From an uncultured Prevotella sp. (GTDB lineage Bacteria > Bacteroidota > Bacteroidia > Bacteroidales > Bacteroidaceae), in assembly GCA_905233825.1 (NCBI GenBank), contig CAJOFE010000034.1, positions 20,659 to 84,658 of the forward strand: a DNA stretch of 64,000 nucleotides, read 5' to 3'. Under the pieces are notes generated by a model, which was not told the DNA's origin, searched no databases, and saw only the letters and a program-made list of their open reading frames with translations. Shown piece after piece: positions 53,401 to 61,247 of the stretch; the first letter of the stretch is position 1, and each line of letters opens with the position of its first letter. The position numbers and the translations under genes are program-made.

Positions 53401-53989
53401 AGAGCTGAGGAACGAGGAAAGAGGAAAGATGAAAAATGAAAAAGCTGACGACAAAGAAGGCGGTAAGAAATCAAGCGCACAAGGTAATCACAGCTCTCAT
53501 CTCTCATCTTTCATCCCCAATGTGGGGCCTTGGGTATCCGACTGTGCATTGGAATCCGACCTCGAGATGTATTTCCCTGACCAGTATGTGCCCAACGATT
53601 CTGAGCGCATGCTGCTCTATCGTGAGCTGGACAACACCAAGGACGAGAAAGAACTGGAGGCTTATCGACAGCGCATGCTCGATCGCTTCGGCCCCCTGCC
53701 TCCCCAAGCCGAGGAGCTGCTGCACGTAGTACCCCTGCGCCGCATAGGCAAGCAGTTGGGGTGTGAGAAGATCATGCTCAAGCAGGGCCGCATGTTCCTC
53801 TACTTCGTACAGAATCCCAACAGCCCCTTCTACCAGAGCGACACCTTTGGCAGCATCATCAATTACGTCACCCAGAACGTCAGCCGCTGCAACTTCCGCG
53901 AGCAGAACGGCAAGCGCTCGATGGTCATCACCGATGTCCTCACCGTTGCTGAAGCCGTCAGCGTGCTCAAGCAGATACAGCAAGGATAG
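50495..53989 (+). CDS. mfd: transcription-repair coupling factor Mfd
   Basis: 1164 residues. Removes stalled RNA polymerase and recruits the UvrABC system. It has the UvrB-like N-terminal domains (YVYEPGQFALRGSILDVFSY), the RNA-polymerase-interaction domain (about 450-530, FEIGDYVVHIDHGVGKFGG), a RecG-like translocase with Walker A GDVGFGKTEVA and DEEQ in LLIIDEEQKFG, and the TRCF C-terminal domain. Four in-frame repeat-derived inserts are visible: residues about 117-129 (GC palindrome, 50847-50865), 473-489 (AGCCAATAGCCAA micro-repeat, 51913-51961), 973-990 (GAAAGAGGAAAGATGAAAAA, 53413-53452) and about 997-1007 (CATCTCTCATCTTTCATC). All lie in linkers, and the protein is some 40 residues longer than expected. 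Confidence 0.95.
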   Translation: MEIQELQTLYGRSPQVKALAKAIGNESIRLIALDGLLASSASVVFSSLKAEKLLLFVLRYEEEAGYFYHDLTQQMGDSQVLFFPSSYKRAIKYGQKDPANEILRTEVLTAIDHSPRHSSSSGGGREEASSLYIVTYPEALAEMVVTRKQLDTQTLSLEQGQTVQADGVLDELRALGFREVDYVYEPGQFALRGSILDVFSYSHEFPFRIDFFGDEIDSIRTFEVEDQLSKERRQRADIVPELSSEEQKESLLRFLPDDAILVFKNYDAIRQDIHEAYEAGFSTQAKDERLAGATEQEAQQIEQEMRRESQIITATQFEEDVEGFRQIELQQNRFQKYNAVVSFDIEAQPLFHKDFDLLTQTLEDYLLKGYKLNILADSPKQIERLKDIFAEKDDIAFAGINKTLHEGYIDHNLRLCLFTDHQIFDRFHKYNLKSDKARSGKVALTLKEIQQFEIGDYVVHIDHGVGKFGGLVRMPIANSQMPTANSQQYQEMIKIIYQHGDAIYVSIHSLYKVSKYKSQEGGQPPRISTLGTGQWERLKERTKKHIKDIARDLIRLYATRRHQRGFAYSHDSYLQHELEASFLYEDTPDQLKATQDVKADMEKATPMDRLVCGDVGFGKTEVAVRAAFKAAVDGKQVAVLVPTTVLAYQHFRTFTSRLKDMPVRVDYLTRARSGKQTTELLNDLAEGKIDIIIGTHKLIGKTVKFHDLGLLIIDEEQKFGVSTKEKLRQLKTNVDTLTMSATPIPRTLQFSLVGARDLSVIQTPPPNRYPIQTEIHTFSAEIIADAINFEMSRNGQVFFVNNRINELTHLKELIQKYIPDCRVAVGHGQMRPDELEQIVLDFSNYDYDVLLSTTIVENGIDIPNANTIIINGAQYFGLSDLHQMRGRVGRGNRKAFCYLLAPPLSALPADSRRRLEALENFSELGSGINIAMQDLDIRGAGNLLGAEQSGFISDLGYETYQKILNEAMTELRNEERGKMKNEKADDKEGGKKSSAQGNHSSHLSSFIPNVGPWVSDCALESDLEMYFPDQYVPNDSERMLLYRELDNTKDEKELEAYRQRMLDRFGPLPPQAEELLHVVPLRRIGKQLGCEKIMLKQGRMFLYFVQNPNSPFYQSDTFGSIINYVTQNVSRCNFREQNGKRSMVITDVLTVAEAVSVLKQIQQG
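50847..50865. repeat. GC-rich palindromic element inside mfd
   Basis: CCTCCTCTTCGGGGGGAGG; read in frame as part of HSSSSGGGREE. Confidence 0.75.
51913..51961. repeat. GCCAATA micro-repeat inside mfd
   Basis: Seven-base units (AATAGCC, AACAGCC) repeated about six times in frame, giving PIANSQMPTANSQQ in the RNA-polymerase-interaction region. Confidence 0.8.
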
Positions 53990-54034
53990 TTGGCCATCAA
54001 GTCAAATAAACATGCTATCCCTGCTTCTCTACAC

Positions 54035-54050
54035 ATAACTATTTAGTTAT
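54035..54050 (+). terminator. hairpin after mfd
   Basis: ATAACTA-TT-TAGTTAT, 46 bases after the mfd stop. Weak AT stem, no long T-run. Confidence 0.35.
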
Positions 54051-54062
54051 CAGATGCATATT

Positions 54063-54115
54063 GGGTGTGGGATATACAGATAAACCTGCTATCATCCTGC
54101 TTCTATCCCACACCC
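54063..54115 (+). repeat. left inverted hairpin of VirE locus
   Basis: Perfect 12 bp arms GGGTGTGGGATA and TATCCCACACCC enclose the core ACCTGCTATCATCCTGCTTC (54084-54103). The right-hand copy at 56343-56393 is in reverse orientation, with the same core and compensatory changes in its stem. Confidence 0.9.
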
Positions 54116-54182
54116 TAACCAGAAAAACGAAGATTGATGGAAGAAAAATGCCAAAATGCTTGCATTTCTGGCATTTTTTTCG

Positions 54183-54190
54183 TATCTTTG
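54183..54190 (+). promoter_or_regulatory. promoter -7 box TATCTTTG for the VirE-type gene
   Basis: Perfect TAnnTTTG, 29 bases before the ATG at 54220, inside the hairpin-flanked segment. Confidence 0.7.
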
Positions 54191-54219
54191 CAATTACAAA
54201 ACCAACATAATTATTACCC

Positions 54220-56298
54220 ATGAAAATTACTAAAATCAACACTCGCATTGGCGAGTTTCTTACACCTGTATCCACAGAACTCAGCACAATGGTCGATAGG
54301 ATGAAAGATCCCAAGACCAAGAAGACGGCCGGACGGATTGCGGCAGTAGCTTTCCAGTCGCGACTGATGATGCAGCAGGGCATGCCCCGTTACCAGATAT
54401 CGGACACTGACAAACTGCCATATCTCATCTTCTCGGCCACTTTCGGAAAGGACGGACTGTCGAAGCCCACCTGTTTCACCTCGTTGTTGCTACTTAGCAT
54501 TCCCTGTCCTGAGGGTGTCCGTCAGGTGGCAGAGATGAAGCGTCGCATACGCCAGATACCCTACACGATGCTTGCCTTCGCCGGCGTGAGCGGCCTGACG
54601 TTGAAAGTGGTGGTTCGTTGCCTGTTTGACCATGCGGCACGCCTCGACGTAGAGGAATATACCAAATTCCTGAAAGATGCCCATGAGAGTGCCGCCCGCC
54701 TCTACACCTCACTGGCCCGTTGCGACCTTTATGCCAAGGAGATTAGTATTATCAATGGCTGTCGGATGAGTTATGATTCACAGCTCTATTTCAATCCTGA
54801 CGCGCTGGTGCTTCCCGTAGTGCGCGAAGAGGCCGACCCGTTACAGGCATACGAAGGCACAAAGACCGATGATAACGGCACCGTCATCTGGTATCCTGAC
54901 AACGAGGAGCGTGAGCGCATAGAACTAGAGTATCAGGTGTGTCTGTCGAAAGCCATCGACGACTGCCCGGATAACATGGAAGAGTGCCTTCAGGCCTTAG
55001 CCGACTATTGCAACAAAGCTTGCCTCTCAGAAGAAGGCTGCATGGTAAGGGCTTCATGGAACGCGCGCTTCACGCCATTAGGTATCGACGTCATTCGCAA
55101 GACATTCCGTAATGCTTACAAGAAGCCATACGACGGACGCCCCTTGTCGCAGATGAACGAGAAAGAGCGCATTATGCGCAGCATCGAAGGTTTCATCGCA
55201 CGTCGCTACCAGCTACGTTTCAACGTGGTGAAACAGGTGACGGAATTTCGTGCCAACGACCTGCGGTTCAGCCAATGGAAACCGCTGACCGACAGAGAGT
55301 TGAGAAGCATCGTTGTAGAAGAGATGAAAGAGGGTGGCGAGAGCTGGATGAACGACATACGGACCTATATCGAAAGTGCCCACATCGAAGACTACAACCC
55401 CATCCACGAGTTCCTTGCAGGCTGTGGCGAGTGGGACGGGAAGCACAACTATATCGAGGACTTCGCCCGTCGCCTACCAACCAATTATGACCATTGGCCC
55501 AGATACTTCCATCGCTGGTTCCTAGCAATGGTGGCACAGGCCCTGAACATCAACCGCGACTACGGCAACTCGATGGTGCCCCTACTCATCGGCGAGCAGG
55601 GCTATCTGAAAACCCAGTTCTGCAACCATATCCTGCCACCATCAATGCGCGAGTATTATATGAAGGACATCAAGCTCGACAATCCCGAGCAAGTGGAACG
55701 GGTACTGGGGCGCATGTGGCTTGTGAACATCGACGAGTACGACTCGAAGACAGCCCGCGAACAGGCAAAGATCAAACGACTGCTCACAGAAAAGGATGTG
55801 CAGGTGCGACGCATGCGCTCCGAACAATATACGATGACACCACGCCTCTGCTCCTTCATCGCCACCACCAACGACCAGACGCCCCTACCCTCTGGCGACG
55901 GCACACGCCGCTACCTGTGTGTGGAAGTGAAAGGCAAGGTAGATATGAGCGGGCACATCCCCTACAAGCAGATGTTCGCCCAGGCAGTAGCCGAGTTACG
56001 CGAAGCCGACTGCAAATACTGGTTCGACAGCGACGACGAGCAGGCCATACAGGCCCATAACAGCGACTATCAGCAGGAGTCGGCTCCAGAGCAGGTGCTA
56101 TCCAGCATCTTCGTTCCTGCCCTCAACCACAGCAAAGACACATTCTGGAAGGTGACTGACATACAGACCGAGTTGCGTAAGCATCTGAAAGCCAGCGACG
56201 TGCCCAACCTTGTCAATCTCGGCAAGGCCATCAAGAAACTGAAATGGCCTCATGGTGGGATCAAAGGCGTAAGAGGCTATTACCTCATAAAGAATTAG
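54220..56298 (+). CDS. VirE-type primase/helicase-like protein
   Basis: 692 residues in three parts. Residues about 60-140 resemble the Bacteroidales VirE N-terminal BT4734-like domain (LIFSATFGKDGLSKPTCFTS, PYTMLAFAGVSGLTLKVVV), thought to be primase-related. Residues about 390-590 are a VirE/VapE P-loop ATPase: Walker A IGEQGYLKTQF (about 457), Walker B MWLVNIDEYDS (about 498) and sensor FIATTNDQTPLPSGDGTRRY. The C-terminal 90 residues are DUF3874-like (STFWKV-type helix, LGKAIKKLKWPHG). Relatives occur in phage, plasmid and integrated elements as replication proteins. The gene has its own promoter and is enclosed by an inverted hairpin pair, with no other gene inside, so it may be a single-gene element. 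Confidence 0.88.
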   Translation: MKITKINTRIGEFLTPVSTELSTMVDRMKDPKTKKTAGRIAAVAFQSRLMMQQGMPRYQISDTDKLPYLIFSATFGKDGLSKPTCFTSLLLLSIPCPEGVRQVAEMKRRIRQIPYTMLAFAGVSGLTLKVVVRCLFDHAARLDVEEYTKFLKDAHESAARLYTSLARCDLYAKEISIINGCRMSYDSQLYFNPDALVLPVVREEADPLQAYEGTKTDDNGTVIWYPDNEERERIELEYQVCLSKAIDDCPDNMEECLQALADYCNKACLSEEGCMVRASWNARFTPLGIDVIRKTFRNAYKKPYDGRPLSQMNEKERIMRSIEGFIARRYQLRFNVVKQVTEFRANDLRFSQWKPLTDRELRSIVVEEMKEGGESWMNDIRTYIESAHIEDYNPIHEFLAGCGEWDGKHNYIEDFARRLPTNYDHWPRYFHRWFLAMVAQALNINRDYGNSMVPLLIGEQGYLKTQFCNHILPPSMREYYMKDIKLDNPEQVERVLGRMWLVNIDEYDSKTAREQAKIKRLLTEKDVQVRRMRSEQYTMTPRLCSFIATTNDQTPLPSGDGTRRYLCVEVKGKVDMSGHIPYKQMFAQAVAELREADCKYWFDSDDEQAIQAHNSDYQQESAPEQVLSSIFVPALNHSKDTFWKVTDIQTELRKHLKASDVPNLVNLGKAIKKLKWPHGGIKGVRGYYLIKN

Positions 56299-56342
56299 CC
56301 ATCCCTGAGAACAAGCTCCCCATTTTGTCGAATCCTCTTCTA

Positions 56343-56393
56343 GGTGTAAGATGGAAGCAGGATGATAGCAGGTCTATCCACCCATCTTACACC
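56343..56393 (-). repeat. right inverted hairpin of VirE locus
   Basis: GGTGTAAGATGG pairs with CCATCTTACACC; the core is the exact reverse complement of the left copy (56354-56373). The pair changes GG/CC to AA/TT and A/T to G/C, all compensatory. It lies 44 bases after the VirE-type stop. Confidence 0.9.
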
Positions 56394-56779
56394 CAAATCA
56401 TATCTAATAATCAGCAACTTACAAGAAAAGAAGCGGGAATAGCAGGTTTTATAAAACAAGTGCCGTTTCCATGCCCGAAAGAAGGCACCTTTTCACCCAA
56501 GAGGAGGCACCTTTTTACCAAAAAGAACGCCCCAAAATGACTTTTGGACGCATCAAAAATGATTTTGGAGGCTCCAAAACGAAACAAGCACGTCGCTCGT
56601 CGAAATTAGCGCCCTGCTAAATGAAAATAGCGGCTCGCTCGTTTGAAAAAGCAGGCAGCTGACCGTTTAACGTCACTTGCACAACTTTAACAAATGAGGT
56701 ACCAATCTAGAGATCCGTTATTTTATGAAATTCTGTGATACAAAAATGTATTTGTAACAAATCTGCATCCAATGCACTA
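56394..56779. other. gene-free gap after the VirE locus
   Basis: No credible gene. It contains an upstream extension (AAGGCACCTTTTC, GAGGAGGCACCTTTTT and TTTTGGAGGCTCCAAAACGA) leading into the 90 bp repeat at 56585. The end is AT-rich and has no clear terminator for the converging WG-repeat gene. Confidence 0.6.
56585..56675 (+). repeat. 90 bp interspersed repeat (copy 3)
   Basis: GCACGTCGCTCGTCGAAATT, then AGCGCCCTGCTAAATGAAAA, TAGCGGCTCGCTCGTTTGAA and GCAGGCAGC; best-preserved 21 bp periodicity of the three copies. Confidence 0.85.
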
Positions 56780-58159
56780 TCACCACAACCTCACGACACC
56801 CATCTTTCCATTTATACTTACGATATACAAACCATGTTCATCATTTGATGGATTCAGGGGTATTTGAGAATCCCTTTTATAACCGCCGATTCTTTCATAT
56901 TGCTGCTTAAGCCTTTCATATCTTCCTGTTGGCGCAAGAATCCTGCCATTCTTGTTAAATATCATAATTCCCTCATTCGATTTCATATAACCGATTTCTT
57001 TGTATATCTTGCCATCATAATAATTCCCTAATGGCACAACTATCTTTCCTTCGCTATTTATTACGCCTATTTTCCCCTCTTTTGCGACGAAAGCCATTCC
57101 TGAAGAATACATTTCAGGCACTATTCTATCATATTCAGCGAGGGTCACCTGGTTTCCATTCTCGGCTAACATCCCCCATTTCCCATTTTGCGAATATAAA
57201 AGCATCCCATTTCTGTATTCCAGATGATTGTATCTTCCTATTGGCACTATCATCCTTCCGTTTTTATTCACGATGCCATATTTCCCATTTAACTTAACAA
57301 GTGCTATATTTTTATTGATAACACTAAAAGACTCGTATTTACCGATGGGAATGAAAACAGTTCCATCATCATTCAAAGCACCTCTTTTATTATTGGATTC
57401 AATTTCTATATAATAATGAATGCGATCATCGCATCCTCTCCCTCTACAGTCTTCATACATGCCAATTGGAACGATTACTGCCCCATTTGAATTAAGCATG
57501 CCTTCCTTAGTCCAAAACTGACCGTTCTGCATCCCTTTCTTCTGGATATTGATATATGGGCCCTGTATGTAAATAGACTCATATCTACCAACAGGTACAA
57601 TAACCTCACCATATCTGTTCAGCACTCCTTCTTTTTTATTTTTCTTTACGTGAATAAGGCCTCCAACTCCTCCCTTAATGGATGTACGGTCATAAGATGA
57701 CAACACGGTTCCATCTCTAAGGCGAATTCCTTCTTTCGTCGTTATGCCGTTATACCCCCTCACTATAACATCAAGCTCTACCAATCCCTCATAACCCAAA
57801 AAATCACCTGTATCAATACGAGCATAATTCCCCATTGGCACAAGCATTTCACCATCTTTGTTATATAATCCATAACTATAATTTAGTCCCTGTCCTTGAT
57901 TCATAACAGCAATTAGACCGTCACGATTAATTCCCTCCTTTCCCATAGTCACCCAATCATATTGAATCGGAACTATTATGTTGCCCATTGCATCTATTAC
58001 GCCTTGCTTATTATCCTTTGTAACAATAAGCAGCCCGTTTGTTCCTTCCTCTATCCTGTCATAAATGGCAGGGATTACAAGGACTCCATTGTTCTGAGCA
58101 TTCATGTCTTGGGCAACTCCACTCAACATGATTACTGTCAATAACAACATCTTTTTCAT
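56780..58159 (-). CDS. exported WG-repeat protein
   Basis: 459 residues: signal peptide (MKKMLLLTVIMLSGVAQDMNAQ) and about ten WG-type repeats, each near 40 residues with a pattern like GVLNRYGEVIVPVGRYESI and GIVNKNGRMIVPIGRYNHL. WG repeats form beta-rich scaffolds, usually of unknown ligand. Its codons are markedly more AT-rich than the core genes nearby, as in the Fic gene, which suggests acquisition. Likely envelope or secreted; no catalytic motif seen. Confidence 0.85.
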   Translation of the reverse strand: MKKMLLLTVIMLSGVAQDMNAQNNGVLVIPAIYDRIEEGTNGLLIVTKDNKQGVIDAMGNIIVPIQYDWVTMGKEGINRDGLIAVMNQGQGLNYSYGLYNKDGEMLVPMGNYARIDTGDFLGYEGLVELDVIVRGYNGITTKEGIRLRDGTVLSSYDRTSIKGGVGGLIHVKKNKKEGVLNRYGEVIVPVGRYESIYIQGPYINIQKKGMQNGQFWTKEGMLNSNGAVIVPIGMYEDCRGRGCDDRIHYYIEIESNNKRGALNDDGTVFIPIGKYESFSVINKNIALVKLNGKYGIVNKNGRMIVPIGRYNHLEYRNGMLLYSQNGKWGMLAENGNQVTLAEYDRIVPEMYSSGMAFVAKEGKIGVINSEGKIVVPLGNYYDGKIYKEIGYMKSNEGIMIFNKNGRILAPTGRYERLKQQYERIGGYKRDSQIPLNPSNDEHGLYIVSINGKMGVVRLW

Positions 58160-58228
58160 CGCTATTATGGTTTTTATTTGTTAGCAGACATTCATGTCCG
58201 CCTAAATAAATCAGACGGGTTGGTTTAA

Positions 58229-60019
58229 TTATCTCACCATTACAGAACGACCATCAACGATATATACTCCTGATGGCAACTGGTGGATAGCTTTGTCCTG
58301 CTCTGAGCGCTCCACGCTCATCAGTAAGCTTCCAGTCAAAGAGTATATTCGTACGATACTGCTGCCCATTGTATTCAGTGGTGGCATGTCGATGGCGGTA
58401 CTCTCGTCCGCAAAGGGGATGCTGAGCACTTCACGGCTATCGGCACTGGCAGTAGTGAGATAAGCCTCGAAGGGATATACGCTACGCAGATCCCTGATAA
58501 AGCGGCTACCAGCAAGATACCCCCCAGTGTAGCTGCCACGACTATTAGCAGCATTAAGCACATAAACCTCCGATGACGCCTCCACAGTATTATAGACTGG
58601 TCGGAACGTCATACCCTTATCTCCTTGGACGCCCATCGAGGGAGGTGTGACAGGTATTGTAACATTGGTAGCCGAGAAGGTGACATCGCCAGGCAAGTTG
58701 TACTCCTCATCGTAAGCCGTACTGTTGGGCATCGCTATGATATAAGGTTTGTTTTCCTCTATACTGTTGGCACGGACAAAGCCGCTCGTACTAAAGCTAT
58801 AGAGCCAGAACGGTCGCTGCGTATCATCACTCCTGTCATAGAGAGCGAAAGGTGTCAGCTTACCCTTGCTGCCGTGCTCAATGCTCTGAACCTTGAAGGG
58901 CAGCGCCAGCGTCTCCCACCCTTTGCCATTGCCCGTCGTCTGACTATAGCGGTGTGTATAGCTGATGCTGTTGGCCGTAAACTGACGCGGGCAGAAAAAC
59001 ACATTTCCTTTATCGCTGAGTCTGATGCTTTGCGCCGCATTATTCACGATGACATTAGTGATGTCCTGTGGAGCATAGTTGCTGTTCTTCACATAGAGCA
59101 GGAAGTTGCAGTCTGTGGGCATCTTTGTGTTCCAGAAGGCACGGGTGGGCACCGATGTCGAAGCATTCCATATCAGGGCCCCCAGCTCGCTGCCATAGAA
59201 CGTATATTCGTTGATGCCCGTCACTGTCGATGGCAGCTCCACGTAGTTGAATATACGATTACTTAAGGCAGCATTAGCAATTGAAGTGACCTGATAGTTT
59301 TTTCCATTATAATAGACAGAAGAAGGTAGCTCTACATTCACAAGATTTTCATTCACTGATTGTACTTCTGCCGTCAAAGTGGATAGAGTTCCAATATAGG
59401 TAATCCCCTGTAACGTAAATTTTACCTGATCACTCTCAATCACAGTCAGGGTTCCCTTAATATAATTGAAACTATAATTCTGGGCCTCAGCACCAAACAC
59501 ATTAATATCATATGTACCGATTGGGCTGTATATAGTAGCCGTAGTACTGACTGTAGGCTTTTGAATCAAAACAGACTCCGTTTCACCATTCTTAAATCCT
59601 TGATATGTCACCTCGAAATCTGGGTTTGCCTCCCCTTGCTTTCGAACATATGATTTTGCCGTGATGGTCAGAGGAGCCGGCTCAATGGTCAGCGTACCTG
59701 CTACAAAGACAATGCTATAGTTGCTCACCGTGCCTTGACTGACAATGATGTCATAGGTTCCAACGGGAGAGGTCTCACTGGCAGAACAAGTAATCAAGGG
59801 CGTTCCCTTAAGTTCTGAGCCTATTGATGTATAGTCAAAAGTGGGGTTCGCATCACCATACTTGCGGGTGTAGTTGTTAGCAATGATTACCACGGCATCT
59901 TCTGTCACGAAGAGTGTACCTGCAACATAACTGATATCGTAGTTCTGGGCCTCGGCTCCACTCACCGTCACAGGATACTCACCTACAGCACTCTCGGCTG
60001 TAGCCGAACATGTCACCAC
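58229..60019 (-). CDS. MBG-domain surface protein, C-terminal part after frameshift
   Basis: 596 residues from a GTG inside an MBG repeat, so surely not a native start. It contains MBG domains (IANNYTRKYGDANPTFDYTS, AKSYVRKQGEANPDFEVTYQ), a leucine-rich-like beta segment (YVELPSTVTGINEYTFYGS), and a long domain ending in a short type IX-like C-terminus (VRIYSLTGSLLMSVE, LPSGVYIVDGRSVMV). It continues the gene at 59979-61235: the two frames overlap by 41 bases inside repeats that are near-identical, and one repeat carries four extra bases relative to its twin (see the 60020 region). So one gene of about 1000 codons has been split by a frameshift, or by an assembly error in the repeat. Confidence 0.75.
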   Translation of the reverse strand: MVTCSATAESAVGEYPVTVSGAEAQNYDISYVAGTLFVTEDAVVIIANNYTRKYGDANPTFDYTSIGSELKGTPLITCSASETSPVGTYDIIVSQGTVSNYSIVFVAGTLTIEPAPLTITAKSYVRKQGEANPDFEVTYQGFKNGETESVLIQKPTVSTTATIYSPIGTYDINVFGAEAQNYSFNYIKGTLTVIESDQVKFTLQGITYIGTLSTLTAEVQSVNENLVNVELPSSVYYNGKNYQVTSIANAALSNRIFNYVELPSTVTGINEYTFYGSELGALIWNASTSVPTRAFWNTKMPTDCNFLLYVKNSNYAPQDITNVIVNNAAQSIRLSDKGNVFFCPRQFTANSISYTHRYSQTTGNGKGWETLALPFKVQSIEHGSKGKLTPFALYDRSDDTQRPFWLYSFSTSGFVRANSIEENKPYIIAMPNSTAYDEEYNLPGDVTFSATNVTIPVTPPSMGVQGDKGMTFRPVYNTVEASSEVYVLNAANSRGSYTGGYLAGSRFIRDLRSVYPFEAYLTTASADSREVLSIPFADESTAIDMPPLNTMGSSIVRIYSLTGSLLMSVERSEQDKAIHQLPSGVYIVDGRSVMVR

Positions 60020-60530
60020 ACTCGTAGCTCAACGTAAATTCCGGCAACGGTTCCCCCTGCTTCTTCGTATAGGTACCGGCCTTGATGGTCAAAGGAGCCG
60101 GTTCAATGGTCAGCGTACCTGCTACATAGATAACATTGTAGTTGCTCACCGTTCCTTGGCTTACAATGATGTCATAGGTGCCAACGGGAGAGGTCTCATT
60201 GGCAGAACAGGTAATCGAAGGTGTCCCCTGAAGCTCTGCACCTGTGATTGTATAGCCAAAAGTGGGGTTTGCATCACCATACTTGCGGGTGTAGTTATTG
60301 GCAATGATTACCACGGCATCTGCTTCAGTCACGATGAGTTTACCCGCAACATAACTGATATCGTAGTTCTGGGCCTCGGCTCCACTCACCGTCACAGGAT
60401 ACTCACCTACAGCACTCTCGGCTGTAGCCGAACATGTCACCACATAGCTCAACGTAAATTCCGGCAACGGTTCCCCCTGCTTCTTCGTATAGGTACCGGC
60501 CTTGATGGTCAAAGGAGCTGGCTCTATGGT
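59860..60530. repeat. tandem 420 bp repeat encoding MBG pairs
   Basis: CTTGCGGGTGTAGTTATTGG-type segments recur 420 bases apart (about 59861 and 60281) and long stretches are identical, for example the GTTCTGGGCCTCGGCTCCAC region. Both copies seem to have lost the middle of the second MBG domain (the GFKNGE-like segment kept near 59590); one loss keeps the frame, the other leaves extra bases and breaks it. Confidence 0.8.
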
Positions 60531-61235
60531 CAGTGTACCTTTCACAAAACTCACGCTGAGATTAGTAACGCTACCCTTCGATACCTCAATGTCATAATTT
60601 CCCACAGGAGAAACTGATGTGGCCGAGCAGGTAATCTCAGGGCTTCCTTTCAATGTTCCCCCTGTAACATCGTATTCAAAAGTGGGATTGCCATCACCAT
60701 ATACACGGGTATAGCTACGGGCTGTAATGATGACAGGATGCTCTACGTCAATGATAAAGTCGGTGCTTTCCATTCTCACAGACTGTGTACTTCCATTAGG
60801 ATGTAGCTCAGTGAACAGAACATTCTGTACACTTCCTCTGCAATTACCTTCAGGAAGTGATGTATTGGCATTCACGCTGATGGTAGCTATGGTGCCTGTC
60901 TGCCCCTTCATAGGCATATTTGACAATGAATAGCACAGCACACGCCAGCCCCCATTTGGCAAAGCCTGTGTGGCGACATGCTGCTGCGAATCACTGAAAA
61001 AGCTACTTTCCAACTGTACGCTTTCCGTGCTCATGGTAAAGCCCGTAGGCAGCATGATGTCGAACTGGAAATTGCAGTATTGGCTCATGTCGGCAGACTC
61101 GAGCACTACTTCGAGCTTGCATTCTCCACCTGCCAGCATACGATTATCTGCTATATACAAACGGTCGGCTCGTATGTTTGTCGCTACCATGATCAGTAGC
61201 GTCGAGAGAAATATGTTTTTGAATCGTATCATCAT
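59979..61235 (-). CDS. MBG-domain surface protein, N-terminal part before frameshift
   Basis: 418 residues. Signal peptide (MMIRFKNIFLSTLLIMVATNIRA), a cohesin-like beta-sandwich at about residues 30-165 (DNRMLAGGECKLEVVLES, QFDIMLPTGFTMS), then alternating MBG domains (ARSYTRVYGDGNPTFEYDV; KAGTYTKKQGEPLPEFTLSY). The frame ends in ECGDMFGYSRECCR where the twin repeat reads VVTCSATAESAVGEY, which marks the frameshift near 60020. Secreted, probably cell-surface; joined with 58229-60019 it would form one protein. Confidence 0.75.
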   Translation of the reverse strand: MMIRFKNIFLSTLLIMVATNIRADRLYIADNRMLAGGECKLEVVLESADMSQYCNFQFDIMLPTGFTMSTESVQLESSFFSDSQQHVATQALPNGGWRVLCYSLSNMPMKGQTGTIATISVNANTSLPEGNCRGSVQNVLFTELHPNGSTQSVRMESTDFIIDVEHPVIITARSYTRVYGDGNPTFEYDVTGGTLKGSPEITCSATSVSPVGNYDIEVSKGSVTNLSVSFVKGTLTIEPAPLTIKAGTYTKKQGEPLPEFTLSYVVTCSATAESAVGEYPVTVSGAEAQNYDISYVAGKLIVTEADAVVIIANNYTRKYGDANPTFGYTITGAELQGTPSITCSANETSPVGTYDIIVSQGTVSNYNVIYVAGTLTIEPAPLTIKAGTYTKKQGEPLPEFTLSYECGDMFGYSRECCR

Positions 61236-61247
61236 AGCCTGTAGGAG

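Noticed and set aside
54220..56298. Reading the VirE-type gene as a virulence factor or a VapE pathogenicity-island marker
   Set aside because: The name VirE/VapE is historical; motifs show only a P-loop ATPase with primase-like N-terminus.
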